From NCBI GenBank assembly GCA_030180075.1, contig JASNJN010000143.1, positions 1 to 26,224 of the forward strand: a stretch of 26,224 nt of DNA, in the 5' to 3' direction. This stretch comes from Mikrocytos mackini (taxonomy: Eukaryota > Endomyxa > Ascetosporea > Mikrocytida > Mikrocytiidae). Both the position numbers and the translations under genes were made by a program. The notes below the pieces were generated by a model, which was given only the letters and a program-made list of their open reading frames with translations, was not told the DNA's origin and ran no database searches. Below are positions 9,885 through 19,278 of the stretch, one piece after another (position 1 is the stretch's first letter; each line of letters begins with the position of its first letter).

Positions 9885-12752
9885 TTACTTATCTTTTCTT
9901 GTAATTTCCTTCAAGGTTTCTTTATCATCATCATATCGCATTAAAATGCTTATGTTTGGCATTCCAAACCCTATGTCAGTCATTTGTAAAGGTTTTCCTT
10001 CGTCTGATTTGGGTTCCATTATTGAAGCTGCGACATAAAATACGTTTTTGTTTTTTAAGGACTCTATTTGTGTATAATCTTTTGTACTGGAATAAAAAAT
10101 ATCAAACCCGTTGAATTTTGGCACGCCTCGTTTTAGTTCGAAACAAAAATATACTGATTTGTCTTCTGATTTCTTAGCCCGACCCATTTGTTTATGTAAC
10201 CGCAAAGCCCCATATATATCAGGTTTTTGTAGTTTCCCAATTTTAGCCCCATCGTTTAGTTCTTCAAACCTATACATATCATATTGTCTTTTCGTATAAA
10301 ACTTCCGATTAATATCACTTTCACTCAACTCACCCAACTTATTCTTTATTGCCATTTTAATGTACTTGTTAAATAATAAGTCAAATTCAGCTTCGAATTG
10401 TAACTCGTGTATTTTTTCTGGAATATTGTCAGCTATTCGTTTTTTATAAGCTGTATTATTCTCGTTGGCTTTTTTATGTTTGAAGAACACTTTTCTTTGA
10501 GTTTGTTCAATCTGTTTTTCAACTTTGGTAATTATTCTTTCTAAAAACTCTTCGTTCAACAATCCTTCAATTTTAGTCAGGTGATCATCAACACTGAGTT
10601 TTTGGAAGCTTAATGTTAGTTCATATTCCGAAACTTCATTTTCAAAAGCCAGTTCCTTATGCTGATTTGTCCATTCTATGACTACTACTTTTCTAATTCT
10701 ATTAGATGAATCATCAGCTGATATATATTCATATCGATCCACGCAAATATAACCTAAGTTATACATAACCCAGAGAAACTTAAACTGGTTTCCTATTACA
10801 TTCTCTACGTTTTTCTCGAATAGTTTAAGGAAATTGTGATGTTGTGTTGAAAGAGGAAATGTTAGAAAATCTTTGTTTTTGTCTTTCTTTAATAACTCAT
10901 AAATTTTCCAGAAATCTTCTATTTCCATTTCAGAAGAATTGTGAAAGGACCTACCCACATAAAGGCTACCTTCTACATGCTCGGCCATCAAGAAGCTAAG
11001 AATTCTTCTTGTATTCAGCTTAAGATTATTAATTCTTATACTTCGAGCTTCTATCTTTAACTTAAATTTAGAATCAGAATTTATGGTGTCTTTAAATATA
11101 CTAACTTGTTGATTTTCCCCATCTTTTTCAGTGTTTTCATTAAGAGTTTCATTTGAAGGATCTTCGTCCGAGTTGTTTTCAACCGTGTCGTCACCATTTG
11201 ATTCGTTTCCCACATCTAATAGTATTGAATCTTCCTTAGATTTCAAATTATATAGGTATGTTAGATAGTTTAATGTGAATCTCTTTTCTCTACTGATACT
11301 ATAGTTAGGTTGTTTGTAAAGAATTCTTAAGAAATAGACTAGCGAAACAACTATAAGGCGAATGCCAATAATCTCATCAGGTTTTTCAGGCATTTTTAGC
11401 GTGTTTCGTGCATCCTTGACACATGTATTCCATTTCTTATTTAATATAACCAATTCTGAATCAGGTAATTCGCGTTCTAGAAACGGTATGATGTCTAAGT
11501 TGTTTGTTTTGAGCTCGTAAATGATCTTTTCCAAATTAAGTTTGGAAGCTTTTAAATTGTCAAAAGAAGTTGGCATTAATTTAAAAAGATGGTTGATTGT
11601 AAATTCGCCGAACGAGCGGACCTTATTTCTATTAAATGTGGCGAAATCTTCTAATACTGGATACTCCATGTTATTTGATATTTGACAAAGGGGTAGAACA
11701 GAGCTAAAAACATATTGGATTGAAGTGGGTAGTTTTTTTTCTTTGTTTGTAGATCTTTTGTATGCTAACATGTTAATTATAACATTATTAACTATTGCGG
11801 TAAAAGTTTTGTTTGCAGAATAATCTATTCTAGATTGTAATATGTTTATTTCGTCTATCATAATAATGAATTTGTTAACTGATAAATCTGTCCTCTTTTT
11901 TTCTTCATTTAAAGAGTTTAAAATATCTTTAAGGTTTCTTTCGAGTTTTCCCGTCGTTATTTCACTGTGGATATACTCTGTGATTTTCTTATATAATTTT
12001 TTAAGCTTTTTTAGAAGTTTTGATTTAAGTTTTATCTTTTCTTTTTCTATTTCAGTTTCATATTCTAAGTTGGATTCGTCAAAAGAATTCAATTTGTCTG
12101 TTTGTTCTTGGTTTATTTTTGTGTTGTTTTTAATAAATTTAATGATTTTTGCATTTATAGTCAACACAACAAAACATTCTAGAAAGCTATTATCAATATT
12201 TTTACCATTGGCCTTTTTGACAATCTTTCGTAAATCTATGAACATAATTATTGTTTTTGAGTAAAGATCGAAAATGTTTTGTTTTGTTATCGTAACTTTT
12301 GAATCAAGTTTATGTTGTTTGTTTTTACTCTCACTACCGCGCTTTGATAAGTGTTGTGGATAATCTTTCGATGTAAAACTTGGAGATTTGAAGACTCTTA
12401 GAAACTGATAGTCAGGAAGATACTTCATTAACAACATAAAGAATGTCTTTCCTGTTCCACGAGACTCTGAAATAGCCACACTTACGTTCTCCAAGCAAAT
12501 GTATTCAAGAAACTTGAAAACGTCTATAGAGTCATCTATTAAATATTCCTTTTTATGTTTATATATTTGTGGTAGTTTATATGCTTGTGTTGCATTTTTA
12601 ATGCTCATGTTGTGTTTCTGAGTTCTTTCACTCTGATAGATGCTACTGGGCCGTGGACACTCCACGAGAACATTGTCATGTCCCTTAGACAATTGCTCCA
12701 TGACGAATGAGTCAGCCATTTTATCGTCGTTGCTGAGTTCTGAAGTTAGCAT
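9885..12752 (-). CDS. Crinkler-like P-loop ATPase with C-terminal PD-(D/E)xK nuclease
   Basis: The first ATG, at 12752, gives 955 aa beginning MLTSELSNDD; a TTG three codons upstream is not needed. A Walker A-like loop, ESRGTGKTFF, has R98 to T103, with Glu where the first Gly is usual. A Walker B strand IIMIDE has D300/E301. The middle is helical with a very acidic stretch near 530-560. The end carries a restriction-endonuclease fold signature: a helix with FEAEFDLLF, then P844-D845 and E872-L873-K874 in FCFELKRG. A P-loop ATPase joined to a PD-(D/E)xK nuclease is the build described for CR/Crinkler effectors and the transposons from which they are thought to derive. The N-terminal Crinkler header (LxLFLAK-type) is not seen, and I recognise no signal peptide. 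The assignment is by motif only; it could be a DNA-transposon protein or an unrelated defence-like ATPase-nuclease. Confidence 0.7.
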   Translation of the reverse strand: MLTSELSNDDKMADSFVMEQLSKGHDNVLVECPRPSSIYQSERTQKHNMSIKNATQAYKLPQIYKHKKEYLIDDSIDVFKFLEYICLENVSVAISESRGTGKTFFMLLMKYLPDYQFLRVFKSPSFTSKDYPQHLSKRGSESKNKQHKLDSKVTITKQNIFDLYSKTIIMFIDLRKIVKKANGKNIDNSFLECFVVLTINAKIIKFIKNNTKINQEQTDKLNSFDESNLEYETEIEKEKIKLKSKLLKKLKKLYKKITEYIHSEITTGKLERNLKDILNSLNEEKKRTDLSVNKFIIMIDEINILQSRIDYSANKTFTAIVNNVIINMLAYKRSTNKEKKLPTSIQYVFSSVLPLCQISNNMEYPVLEDFATFNRNKVRSFGEFTINHLFKLMPTSFDNLKASKLNLEKIIYELKTNNLDIIPFLERELPDSELVILNKKWNTCVKDARNTLKMPEKPDEIIGIRLIVVSLVYFLRILYKQPNYSISREKRFTLNYLTYLYNLKSKEDSILLDVGNESNGDDTVENNSDEDPSNETLNENTEKDGENQQVSIFKDTINSDSKFKLKIEARSIRINNLKLNTRRILSFLMAEHVEGSLYVGRSFHNSSEMEIEDFWKIYELLKKDKNKDFLTFPLSTQHHNFLKLFEKNVENVIGNQFKFLWVMYNLGYICVDRYEYISADDSSNRIRKVVVIEWTNQHKELAFENEVSEYELTLSFQKLSVDDHLTKIEGLLNEEFLERIITKVEKQIEQTQRKVFFKHKKANENNTAYKKRIADNIPEKIHELQFEAEFDLLFNKYIKMAIKNKLGELSESDINRKFYTKRQYDMYRFEELNDGAKIGKLQKPDIYGALRLHKQMGRAKKSEDKSVYFCFELKRGVPKFNGFDIFYSSTKDYTQIESLKNKNVFYVAASIMEPKSDEGKPLQMTDIGFGMPNISILMRYDDDKETLKEITRKDK

Positions 12753-12772
12753 GATTTTCAAAATTTTTTAAA
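12753..12772 (-). promoter_or_regulatory. AAATTTT motif at the ATPase-nuclease start
   Basis: Read on the minus strand, AAAAAATTTTGAAAATC runs straight into the ATG at 12752. The same TTTTcAAAA/AAATTT vocabulary precedes other genes here. AAATTT-like start-proximal signals are known in Microsporidia; whether this is that signal is inference. Confidence 0.4.
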
Positions 12773-12775
12773 AAT

Positions 12776-13098
12776 TAAAAAAAGATTGGCTCCAAATATT
12801 CACTTTTGTAAAGCTAAACGCCTTATTCAATGTGAATACACGGCCAAAATGATTTTAACATGCTTTGGGTGGTCTAGGCGGTCAATTATAGATTTAGTAA
12901 ATGATTTTTTCTGAGGTACATTATATTTACACTATAATTATTTTCATCTGTATCTTTTACTTTTTGCTTATTATCAGCTGAGCTATTTTATTTGTAAAAA
13001 TTGAATTAATCTTTAAACCCCCAATATATAAAATATCCAAATATCACATTATTCGTTATCCAATTAATGAAAAAACAATAAACATACTGAACTTGTAA
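12776..13098. other. Intergenic AT-rich stretch
   Basis: About 320 bp between two minus-strand genes. I see no ORF, repeat or RNA. It should hold the promoter of the ATPase-nuclease gene and the 3' end of the gene at 13099-14211. Confidence 0.5.
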
Positions 13099-14211
13099 TT
13101 AAATAACATCCTTGTCTAATATCTCTGGAATATAATTGATCTTATTATATTGTTCAAATAAATCAATATATTTCGTAGATCTTTCTTTCATACTTCTCAA
13201 TACTTTCCAATTTGACTGTTCATTAGAAAACAATTCAAATATTAATTCCCAATAGTTGGTTTCATCTTCTTTCAACAATTCTATCGACAAAACAATGTGA
13301 TGCTGTTCATTATATATCTTCAAATATCCCCTCGAAAATATAGTTTGAATAATCCTTTCTGTTCTATTTTCATTTGTAAATAGAATATCAACATCGGTGT
13401 GAGCAATGATTTTCATTCTTTTGTAAATCTTCTCCATTTCATCTCCACCCAACAACTCACTACATTTACTTATAGAAGCATTAATACGGTCATTTATAGT
13501 GTTGTATTCTTCAAACGTATATTTGTTGTAATCAAGGCATATGTCCAGATTGCTATTTTCTATTGCGGGAGAGCAATGTTGTATAGTGTATCTTCTATTA
13601 ATCATTTGTTGTTCCAATTTGCTTTTTAGTTCATAAACTAATTTAAATTCGGTATCAAGTCTGTGTACTCTTCCAAATAAAATTTCTTGCAACTGCATAA
13701 GTAATGGCGCATAGATTCTTTGTACGTAATAAATAAAGAACCTAAGAATCAAAGATCTCTTCTTTAAGTCTTTAAAAATCGGAAAGTATCCTAAATTACC
13801 ATTATTGTTCGGGTTCGTCTTTGGTTTTAGATACTCAATAAAACAACTGTATTCATAATTTGTAATTTCAAAACTTTGGCCATCAATAGCTTTGCCCTGT
13901 TTTAAATATTCAATTTCTAAATTTATGAGTTTGTTTTTACTTTGAATGATTTGCTGAGTCACGGGCTCGGAAATGTGTTGTGTGGGCACTAGGAGATCCT
14001 CATTACTGTCTATATCAGCTTCGTAACTATCCGTTTTATCTTTTAATTGTAATGTAATAGTCGTCCTTGATTCGGCTTCATTTGATTTAGCTTCAAATCT
14101 TTTATTTGAACTCATTTGTAAAGTAAACATGCAAAATGTAACGAATGGTGTAAGTAAATAAGATAAAGTTCTTGTTGGTGTTTTTTGGAAATGGTTTTTG
14201 TATGTAAACAT
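13099..14211 (-). CDS. Unrecognised 370-aa protein
   Basis: The ATG at 14211 gives 370 aa; the first 33 residues include a hydrophobic stretch (TLSYLLTPFVTFCMFTL) that could be a signal anchor, or could be upstream sequence if translation begins at the later Met of MSSNKRFEAK, where the protein becomes polar. I do not recognise a domain. The body has a polar N-terminal third, then helix-forming, aromatic-rich sequence (LILRFFIYYVQRIYAPLLMQL near residues 155-175) and a C-terminal half with alternating charged helices. Codon use is AT-rich and even, with no internal stop, and the ORF is long, so coding is likely. It is divergent from the GYF-like gene across a 327-bp spacer. Possible accessory or lineage-specific gene. 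Confidence 0.65.
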   Translation of the reverse strand: MFTYKNHFQKTPTRTLSYLLTPFVTFCMFTLQMSSNKRFEAKSNEAESRTTITLQLKDKTDSYEADIDSNEDLLVPTQHISEPVTQQIIQSKNKLINLEIEYLKQGKAIDGQSFEITNYEYSCFIEYLKPKTNPNNNGNLGYFPIFKDLKKRSLILRFFIYYVQRIYAPLLMQLQEILFGRVHRLDTEFKLVYELKSKLEQQMINRRYTIQHCSPAIENSNLDICLDYNKYTFEEYNTINDRINASISKCSELLGGDEMEKIYKRMKIIAHTDVDILFTNENRTERIIQTIFSRGYLKIYNEQHHIVLSIELLKEDETNYWELIFELFSNEQSNWKVLRSMKERSTKYIDLFEQYNKINYIPEILDKDVI

Positions 14212-14538
14212 GTTGTGTTTGAGTAGGAAATAGCTTTTGTTCTTGGGTTGAGTAATGTGAACTCAGTTTAAGTATTACGTCATTGGTATTTCGCGGTTGT
14301 TCTTGAGTTTAAAAGTCCGTGAGTATACATTAGAACAAGGGGTTGTTAATGACGAGTAAGATGTGCGGAGAATGGTTGGGAATTTTCAATTTTTGTTGTT
14401 GTTTCAATAATTAAACATCGGAAATTATATTGTCACATCCAAAACAACAACAACGTTCTAATAGTGTCATACAGAGCCTATACACTGAGATAAATCGTAT
14501 TTCAAATTTTTCAAAAGTAAAAAGAAAAACAAAAAAGA
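14212..14538. promoter_or_regulatory. Divergent intergenic region, probable two-way promoter
   Basis: The two flanking genes point away from each other over 327 bp. The plus-side end has TTTCAAATTTTTCAAAAG at 14500-14517, followed by an A-rich leader up to the ATG at 14539. Around 14391-14453 a TTGTTGTTGTTT tract faces AAAACAACAACAAC, an inverted repeat able to form a hairpin. No ORF is evident. Confidence 0.5.
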
Positions 14539-15561
14539 ATGCCAAACATACCTCGACGTGTACAATACGATGAACCACAGAATGAGACCGCCCCCGCGAA
14601 GCAGACTAGGCAAAGACAGCTATCGGGGAAAGGATTCACTGGGCTCCCATCTGTCGACGACACCCAAATAAACAATTTGATGTCTCCCCAAGACCTCAGG
14701 AAATCATACGAGAAGGCTACCGTAAAATTCCCTTCCTTTAAGAAATTTGTCCCGTCTGTCATCTCAACCAACTTAATTCCACTTTCTGAAGAGATAGACC
14801 CACTTGACGTCACCAACTACAACCGCTCAGCCTCCCAGCCTAAGAAACCGTTCAACAGTCCCGGGTGGCAGATAACAAACCGAAAGAGCTACGAGGCCAA
14901 CCCAGCCCTTCGCACTCGCGCGCGTTCTAACTATTACACAAACGCCGACACGAAGTGGTACTTGAACGAAAAGGAAGACGCATACAACTACGAAGAGTTG
15001 CGAGTAATGTTTTCAAAGGGAGAGCTTACTTTTGACACTTTAATTTCGATAGATAAAGGCTCTTGGGTTAGCCTGAGAGAAAGAATAGCACTGCGACTTC
15101 CTTTGTTCGATAGTTTGTATAATCTATTGATTCACTATGAAAAGTATGTGAGGGAGAACTTAGTATTAAAAAAAGAAGTTGTGAAGGAAACAAAGGTTAG
15201 TGGGAGGAAAACCTTTAGACAACAGGTAGACGATGAAGACAGAAATGGTAAAATAAAAAACGCGGAGGGATTAAGTGAACATGATCAAATAAGAAGGGAG
15301 ATAATGGAATCAAAAATGCTATTGAGCTTATTTAATAATAGAGTGAAAGAATTTAGGTTTGAAACTAAAAGAAGGCTTTATAGAAATTTGATTGAAGCGA
15401 ATAGTTTGAAAGAAATGTTGGGTATTATTAAACAAACAGCGGAATTAAATGGACAAGAAATGACAAAAGAAATGGTTAAATTTGGAACTGAATTTAATGA
15501 TGCACTTAAATTTGAAATAACGTGCAAAGAAGTTGAAAAATCAAAGAGAAAACGTAATTAA
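14539..15561 (+). CDS. GYF-like domain protein, 340 aa
   Basis: The ATG at 14539 follows an A-rich leader and opens MPNIPRRVQYDEP. Residues 1-135 are polar and proline-rich, apparently disordered. Residues about 138-185 (KWYLNEKEDAYNYEELRVMF and on to DKGSWVSLRERI) resemble a GYF or GYF_2 fold: an initial W-Y, a central E-E-L..M followed by a short loop of F-x-x-G-x-L-x-x-x-T-L, and a distal Trp. GYF domains bind proline-rich peptides in splicing and translational control. The rest is charged and helical (coiled-coil likely) and ends in a basic KSKRKRN. GC content is clearly higher in the 5' half than the 3' half. Assignment to a specific GYF family member (for example Lin1/CD2BP2 or GIGYF) is not possible from this. 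Confidence 0.7.
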   Translation: MPNIPRRVQYDEPQNETAPAKQTRQRQLSGKGFTGLPSVDDTQINNLMSPQDLRKSYEKATVKFPSFKKFVPSVISTNLIPLSEEIDPLDVTNYNRSASQPKKPFNSPGWQITNRKSYEANPALRTRARSNYYTNADTKWYLNEKEDAYNYEELRVMFSKGELTFDTLISIDKGSWVSLRERIALRLPLFDSLYNLLIHYEKYVRENLVLKKEVVKETKVSGRKTFRQQVDDEDRNGKIKNAEGLSEHDQIRREIMESKMLLSLFNNRVKEFRFETKRRLYRNLIEANSLKEMLGIIKQTAELNGQEMTKEMVKFGTEFNDALKFEITCKEVEKSKRKRN

Positions 15562-15929
15562 GTATAGTGATTGTTTGTTGGTTTAAAATTTATTATTTTT
15601 GATTTGTAACAATTATGTTAAGGAAGATTTAATTATCAAAATTTTATGAATTTGGGACTCCGTATTTTTATAGGCGCAACTTTTTGTAAACAACAAGCTA
15701 ATAATATAATTAATTATTTCTGGTTGACATTATCCTGTACTGGTTTACCTATCTGTAACACTGTCTGACGTGCTTCTCTTCGAGCAACGTTACGTCAACT
15801 TTAGGATCCGACCCCTTTCCAATCATATGAGACTTTCGTATACTGACCATTTAAATATCTTTATATTTGGAAATCCATGTGGTATCCAACGAGTTGTTGC
15901 CGCAGGTTCGACGAACCATCAATACATGT
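15562..15929. other. Intergenic region, no gene seen
   Basis: The 3' flank of the GYF-like gene. From about 15700 the base composition becomes more mixed, probably the outer part of the decayed retrotransposon that follows, but no readable frame remains. Confidence 0.45.
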
Positions 15930-16672
15930 TGAGTGACCCTTTAAGGCAAACATTGAGTATTTTATCTAATACTCTTTGCCCCAGTGTCTTCACAGAAGAT
16001 TTGATGTTCTTATCAAGGACTTTTCGTCTGAAGTTCGGTAGATCTTTAGAAAGGCTTTCGATACAACCCCAAGCTGCCCTGTTACAAAGAAGAGGTCATG
16101 GACTTTGAAGTCTTTACAACACCTTCGAAGCCTCTTGGCCAGTTCTTTATACTATCCGCCTTTTCAGACTCCTTGACCTTGATCAGATCTTCAGCGGATA
16201 CTCCGATTTCGAGTATGGCTAAACATTTCTTGTCCATATCAATACAACTGAGGTCAGGGAGTTGAGTTGTTTTGACATTTTTAATTTCTATTTTAAATAT
16301 TTGATCTAAGATTAGTTCGAAATTGGACTCTCGCCCCGGTGTCACTCAACTTGAGCTTGTCACCTAGGTGCCTGTTGGCGATTACCTCATTCTCTATTTG
16401 TAGAACTACGGTGTCGTGCCTTTCCTTCAGGAGTGTGAAGGTACAGCTTGATATTCGCCTAGTCAATGAGTAACAGCTTCGTTGGTCGGTTTACATATTC
16501 TACAAATTGCACTTGGCCTCTGATCTTTGACATTAATCAATGAGCAATGTTGGCCAATCCTAATTTGCAATAATATGAGTTTTACATCTTTGGGAGATAA
16601 ATCACGGGTTTCCAACCAAGTATGGCTGATTTTATCGGAATCAGCCTTTACTTTACACGCCCCATTAAACCA
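15930..16672 (-). pseudogene. Decayed non-LTR retrotransposon tail with restriction-like endonuclease
   Basis: Minus-strand pieces in several frames line up as the C-terminal end of a non-LTR (R2/CRE-type) retrotransposon protein. They are, in order: SDKISHTWLETRDLSPKDVK (from about 16640), ICRICKPTNEAVTH with the start of a zinc motif, then after a frameshift KERHDTVVLQIENE, next PDLSCIDMDKKCLAILEIG with the P-D...E core of a PD-(D/E)xK nuclease, and, after a stop or shift, GQLGVVSKAFL and DLPNFRRKVLDKNI. The order zinc motif, K/RHD block, PD...E, EK block is known from retrotransposon endonucleases of the restriction-like type. At least two frame changes and stops make it inactive. The reverse transcriptase domain, expected to the right, is not readable. 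Confidence 0.65.
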
Positions 16673-17423
16673 CTACTAAGTTTTTTTGAGTCTAATGGCG
16701 CATATAAGTTTTGAGAACACAACACTGATGGTGTGCATTTCATCGCTTACAGACTTATTTGATTAGTCTTTTTACCGCTAAATCTAATTTCATCTGGTTT
16801 TGGTTCGAGCTTGACCATTAATATCGGCGAAGATTCGTAAACTATACAAGCGCCTGTTGACAAAAACCTATTTAAGTACCGAGGCGTTGAGATTGTTTTA
16901 TACAGTTATAATTTTATTCAAAAATCTAAGTTTTTTACTTTTAAACAGAAAATTGACAGATAAAATAAATTAGGAAACTGAATTTGATGTGTGTTTAAAA
17001 GTCCGCTAACGATCTAACGAAGTTTCAAAAGCTAGAACAATCTTTATATATAATTTTGGTACGATTTAATGAATTATCATGGCTATGTCTGTGATAATTT
17101 AAAACCCAAATTATTTATTTAAACAAAATTAGGCACATTATGCCGAGTGCTTTATATGCTCCTATCCGCGTGACTTCCTATTCAAATCCCTTTCTTTATT
17201 TGGCCGTACATCTGGTTTTAATTGTCTCCGCGATGCCTTGGGCGTTGTATGACATACTCGGCATGGTGTGTATTCCCTTGGGGACATCTTCCTACGTCAA
17301 GCAGAAGGGCTTATGGCCTCGTCTGGAGGACTTATTGCCAATCTCTTGTTCTTTATTTCTCTTTGGTCTTACCGCCCTTTCATCTTTGTTGGGTCTCACT
17401 GCCATATTGGTAGGTCTTATTGC
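16673..17423. other. Gene-free stretch with a GC-richer patch
   Basis: 16673-17130 is AT-rich and may be the eroded upstream part of the retrotransposon. 17140-17423 is richer in GC and contains several imperfect repeats of a CTTATTGCC-like motif (near 17329, 17366, 17397 and 17416). The same motif recurs at 18159 on the other side of the MITE, showing that the MITE split a pre-existing repeat. Read on the minus strand this patch gives repeated xxxxRP peptides, but no credible gene. Confidence 0.45.
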
Positions 17424-17431
17424 CTCGTAAC

Positions 17432-18134
17432 CAGGGTTCGGCAAATTCCGTGCTATTTTGGAGGTCAATTCCGTGCTTTGTTCGTCTTTTATTTTTTGAT
17501 GGTTAAATTTTTGAAAAGAAAATTTTCTAAAAAAAATAAAAAAGTAGGCATTGTTTTGGGGAACAAAAACATTTCCCAAAAATTTCACGAGTAGCAAAAA
17601 CACAAAAAAATTAAAATTGTCGCGCAGAAGGTTCAAAATGGCATATATTGAAAATCTGAGTTTTATATATAAAAATAAGTTTCAAAGTCCTTATATTTGA
17701 GATATCTGAACCACATAATTTTTTAAAATTATGATGTAAAATACAGTAAAATGTAAAATTAATTTATATGTATCTCAAACTCGCCTAAACCCAAATGAGA
17801 CTTGTTTGTGATGTCTTGGCATGAATATGGGTTGCATCGAAGATATTAAATGAGGATTTCCTGGAAGATAAATGAAACTTTTTTTAAAAAACACAAAGAA
17901 TCCAACTGAAAATCCTTAAATTATTAAAATATTTCTTGTTTAGTTACTATTCGTCAAATAATTCCTTCCACGTGTGTTTAAGATCATATAATTATTGGGA
18001 AACAACTTCACATCGACCAACAAAGAAAGTGTTTGAATACTTTTCAAAATACCAAAAAGACAGAATCCAAAGTATTTACTCTGATTCCGTGAATTATTCT
18101 GTGTTTTACGACATACCGAATTTACCAAACCCTG
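17432..18134. mobile_element. hAT MITE copy 1, 703 bp, with 8-bp target duplication
   Basis: The left end begins CAGGGTTCGGCAAATTCC and the right end, reverse complemented, begins CAGGGTTTGGTAAATTCG. A perfect 8-bp duplication CTCGTAAC flanks it (17424-17431 and 18135-18142). CAGGG-type ends and 8-bp duplications are hAT hallmarks. The inside is non-coding. A second copy begins 252 bp further right. Confidence 0.9.
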
Positions 18135-18386
18135 CTCGTAACTCATTTAAGCCAGGACTTATTGCCTACATCTCTTCTCAGAAAGATGTTGGCTAAAACG
18201 GATACCTAAAGGTTTTCGTTCTATCTCCTAGCCTATGGCTATGAAGTAACCATCATATCATACCCTAATGTGGGCAGTATGGTTGACAGTATATTGCTAG
18301 AACACACTATGTGTCCAACTTTCAGAGAAAGTTGGGTGTATAAATGGAAGCCCATGACTCATTTTGAGTTGCAAGAGCTTTAGGAC

Positions 18387-19092
18387 CAGGGTTCGGGAAA
18401 TTCCGTGTTTTTTTGGGGGTCGATTCCGTGGTTTGTTCCGTCTTAAATTTTCTAGTGGTTAAATTTCCAAAAAGAGAATTTTCTAAACAAAATGAAAAAG
18501 TAGGCATTGTATTGGGGAACAAAAAAATATTTTCAAAAATTTCATGAGTAGTAAAAAACCAAAAAAATTAAAATTGTTGCGCAAAATGTTCATAAATGAC
18601 ATATGTTAAAGATCTGAGTTTTCTATATAAAATAAGTTTCAAAGTCCTCGTATGTGAGATATCTGAACCACATAATTTTTGAAACTTATGGTGTAAAATA
18701 CAGTAAAATGTTAAAATTAATTTATATGCATTCCAAACTCGTCTAAACCCAAATGGGCCTAGTTTGTGGTGTCTTGGTACGAATACGGGTTGTTTCGAAA
18801 AATTAAATAAGGGTTTTATGGAAGATAAATAAAACTTTTTTCAAAAAACACAAAGCATCCAAATGAAAATCCTTAAATTATTAAAATATTTATTGTTTAG
18901 TTACTATTCATCGAATAATTCCTNCCACGTGTGTTTAAGATCATATNATTATTGGGAAACCACTTCACATCGACCAACGAAGAAAGTGTTTGAATATTTT
19001 CTGAAAATACAAAAAGAATAGAATCCAAAAACTCGCCTCTAATTCCGTGGATTATTCTGTGTTTTACGACACTCCGAATTTGCCGAACTCTG
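18387..19092. mobile_element. hAT MITE copy 2, 706 bp
   Basis: Nearly the same length as the copy at 17432-18134, same orientation, and alike throughout, with scattered substitutions and small indels. Ends are CAGGGTTCGGGAAATTCC and, reverse complemented, CAGAGTTCGGCAAATTCG. The flanks TTTAGGAC and ATTTGCCT do not match, so this copy lacks a target duplication and may result from recombination or an older insertion. Ambiguous bases occur at 18924 and 18947. Confidence 0.85.
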
Positions 19093-19278
19093 ATTTGCCT
19101 TTGTTCACGATGTTCCTAGTTAAGTTTTGTAAATGGTTTTTTGGAGGGGTTCCTTGCTCCCCTTCTTAAAAAATAAAATTTATAGATTTTTCACCCGTTT
19201 TTCAAAAACAGACCCCCGACCGACCGGAACGCAAATATTAGGGATTTAGATGTATAACAAATCCTAAACACGACTGTA

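Noticed and set aside
12753-12761. TTG start three codons upstream in the ATPase-nuclease frame
   Set aside because: The in-frame ATG at 12752 is the natural eukaryotic start, and the upstream bases belong to the AAATTTT motif.
14511-14816. Minus-strand 101-aa ORF
   Set aside because: Antisense of the start of the GYF-like gene.
15770-16108. Plus-strand 112-aa ORF
   Set aside because: Opposite strand of the decayed retrotransposon tail, whose minus-strand pieces are recognisable.
17140-17636. Hydrophobic plus-strand ORFs and a basic minus-strand ORF
   Set aside because: They run across the left border of the hAT MITE, and the apparent repeats in the peptides stem from repeated CTTATTGCC-like DNA.
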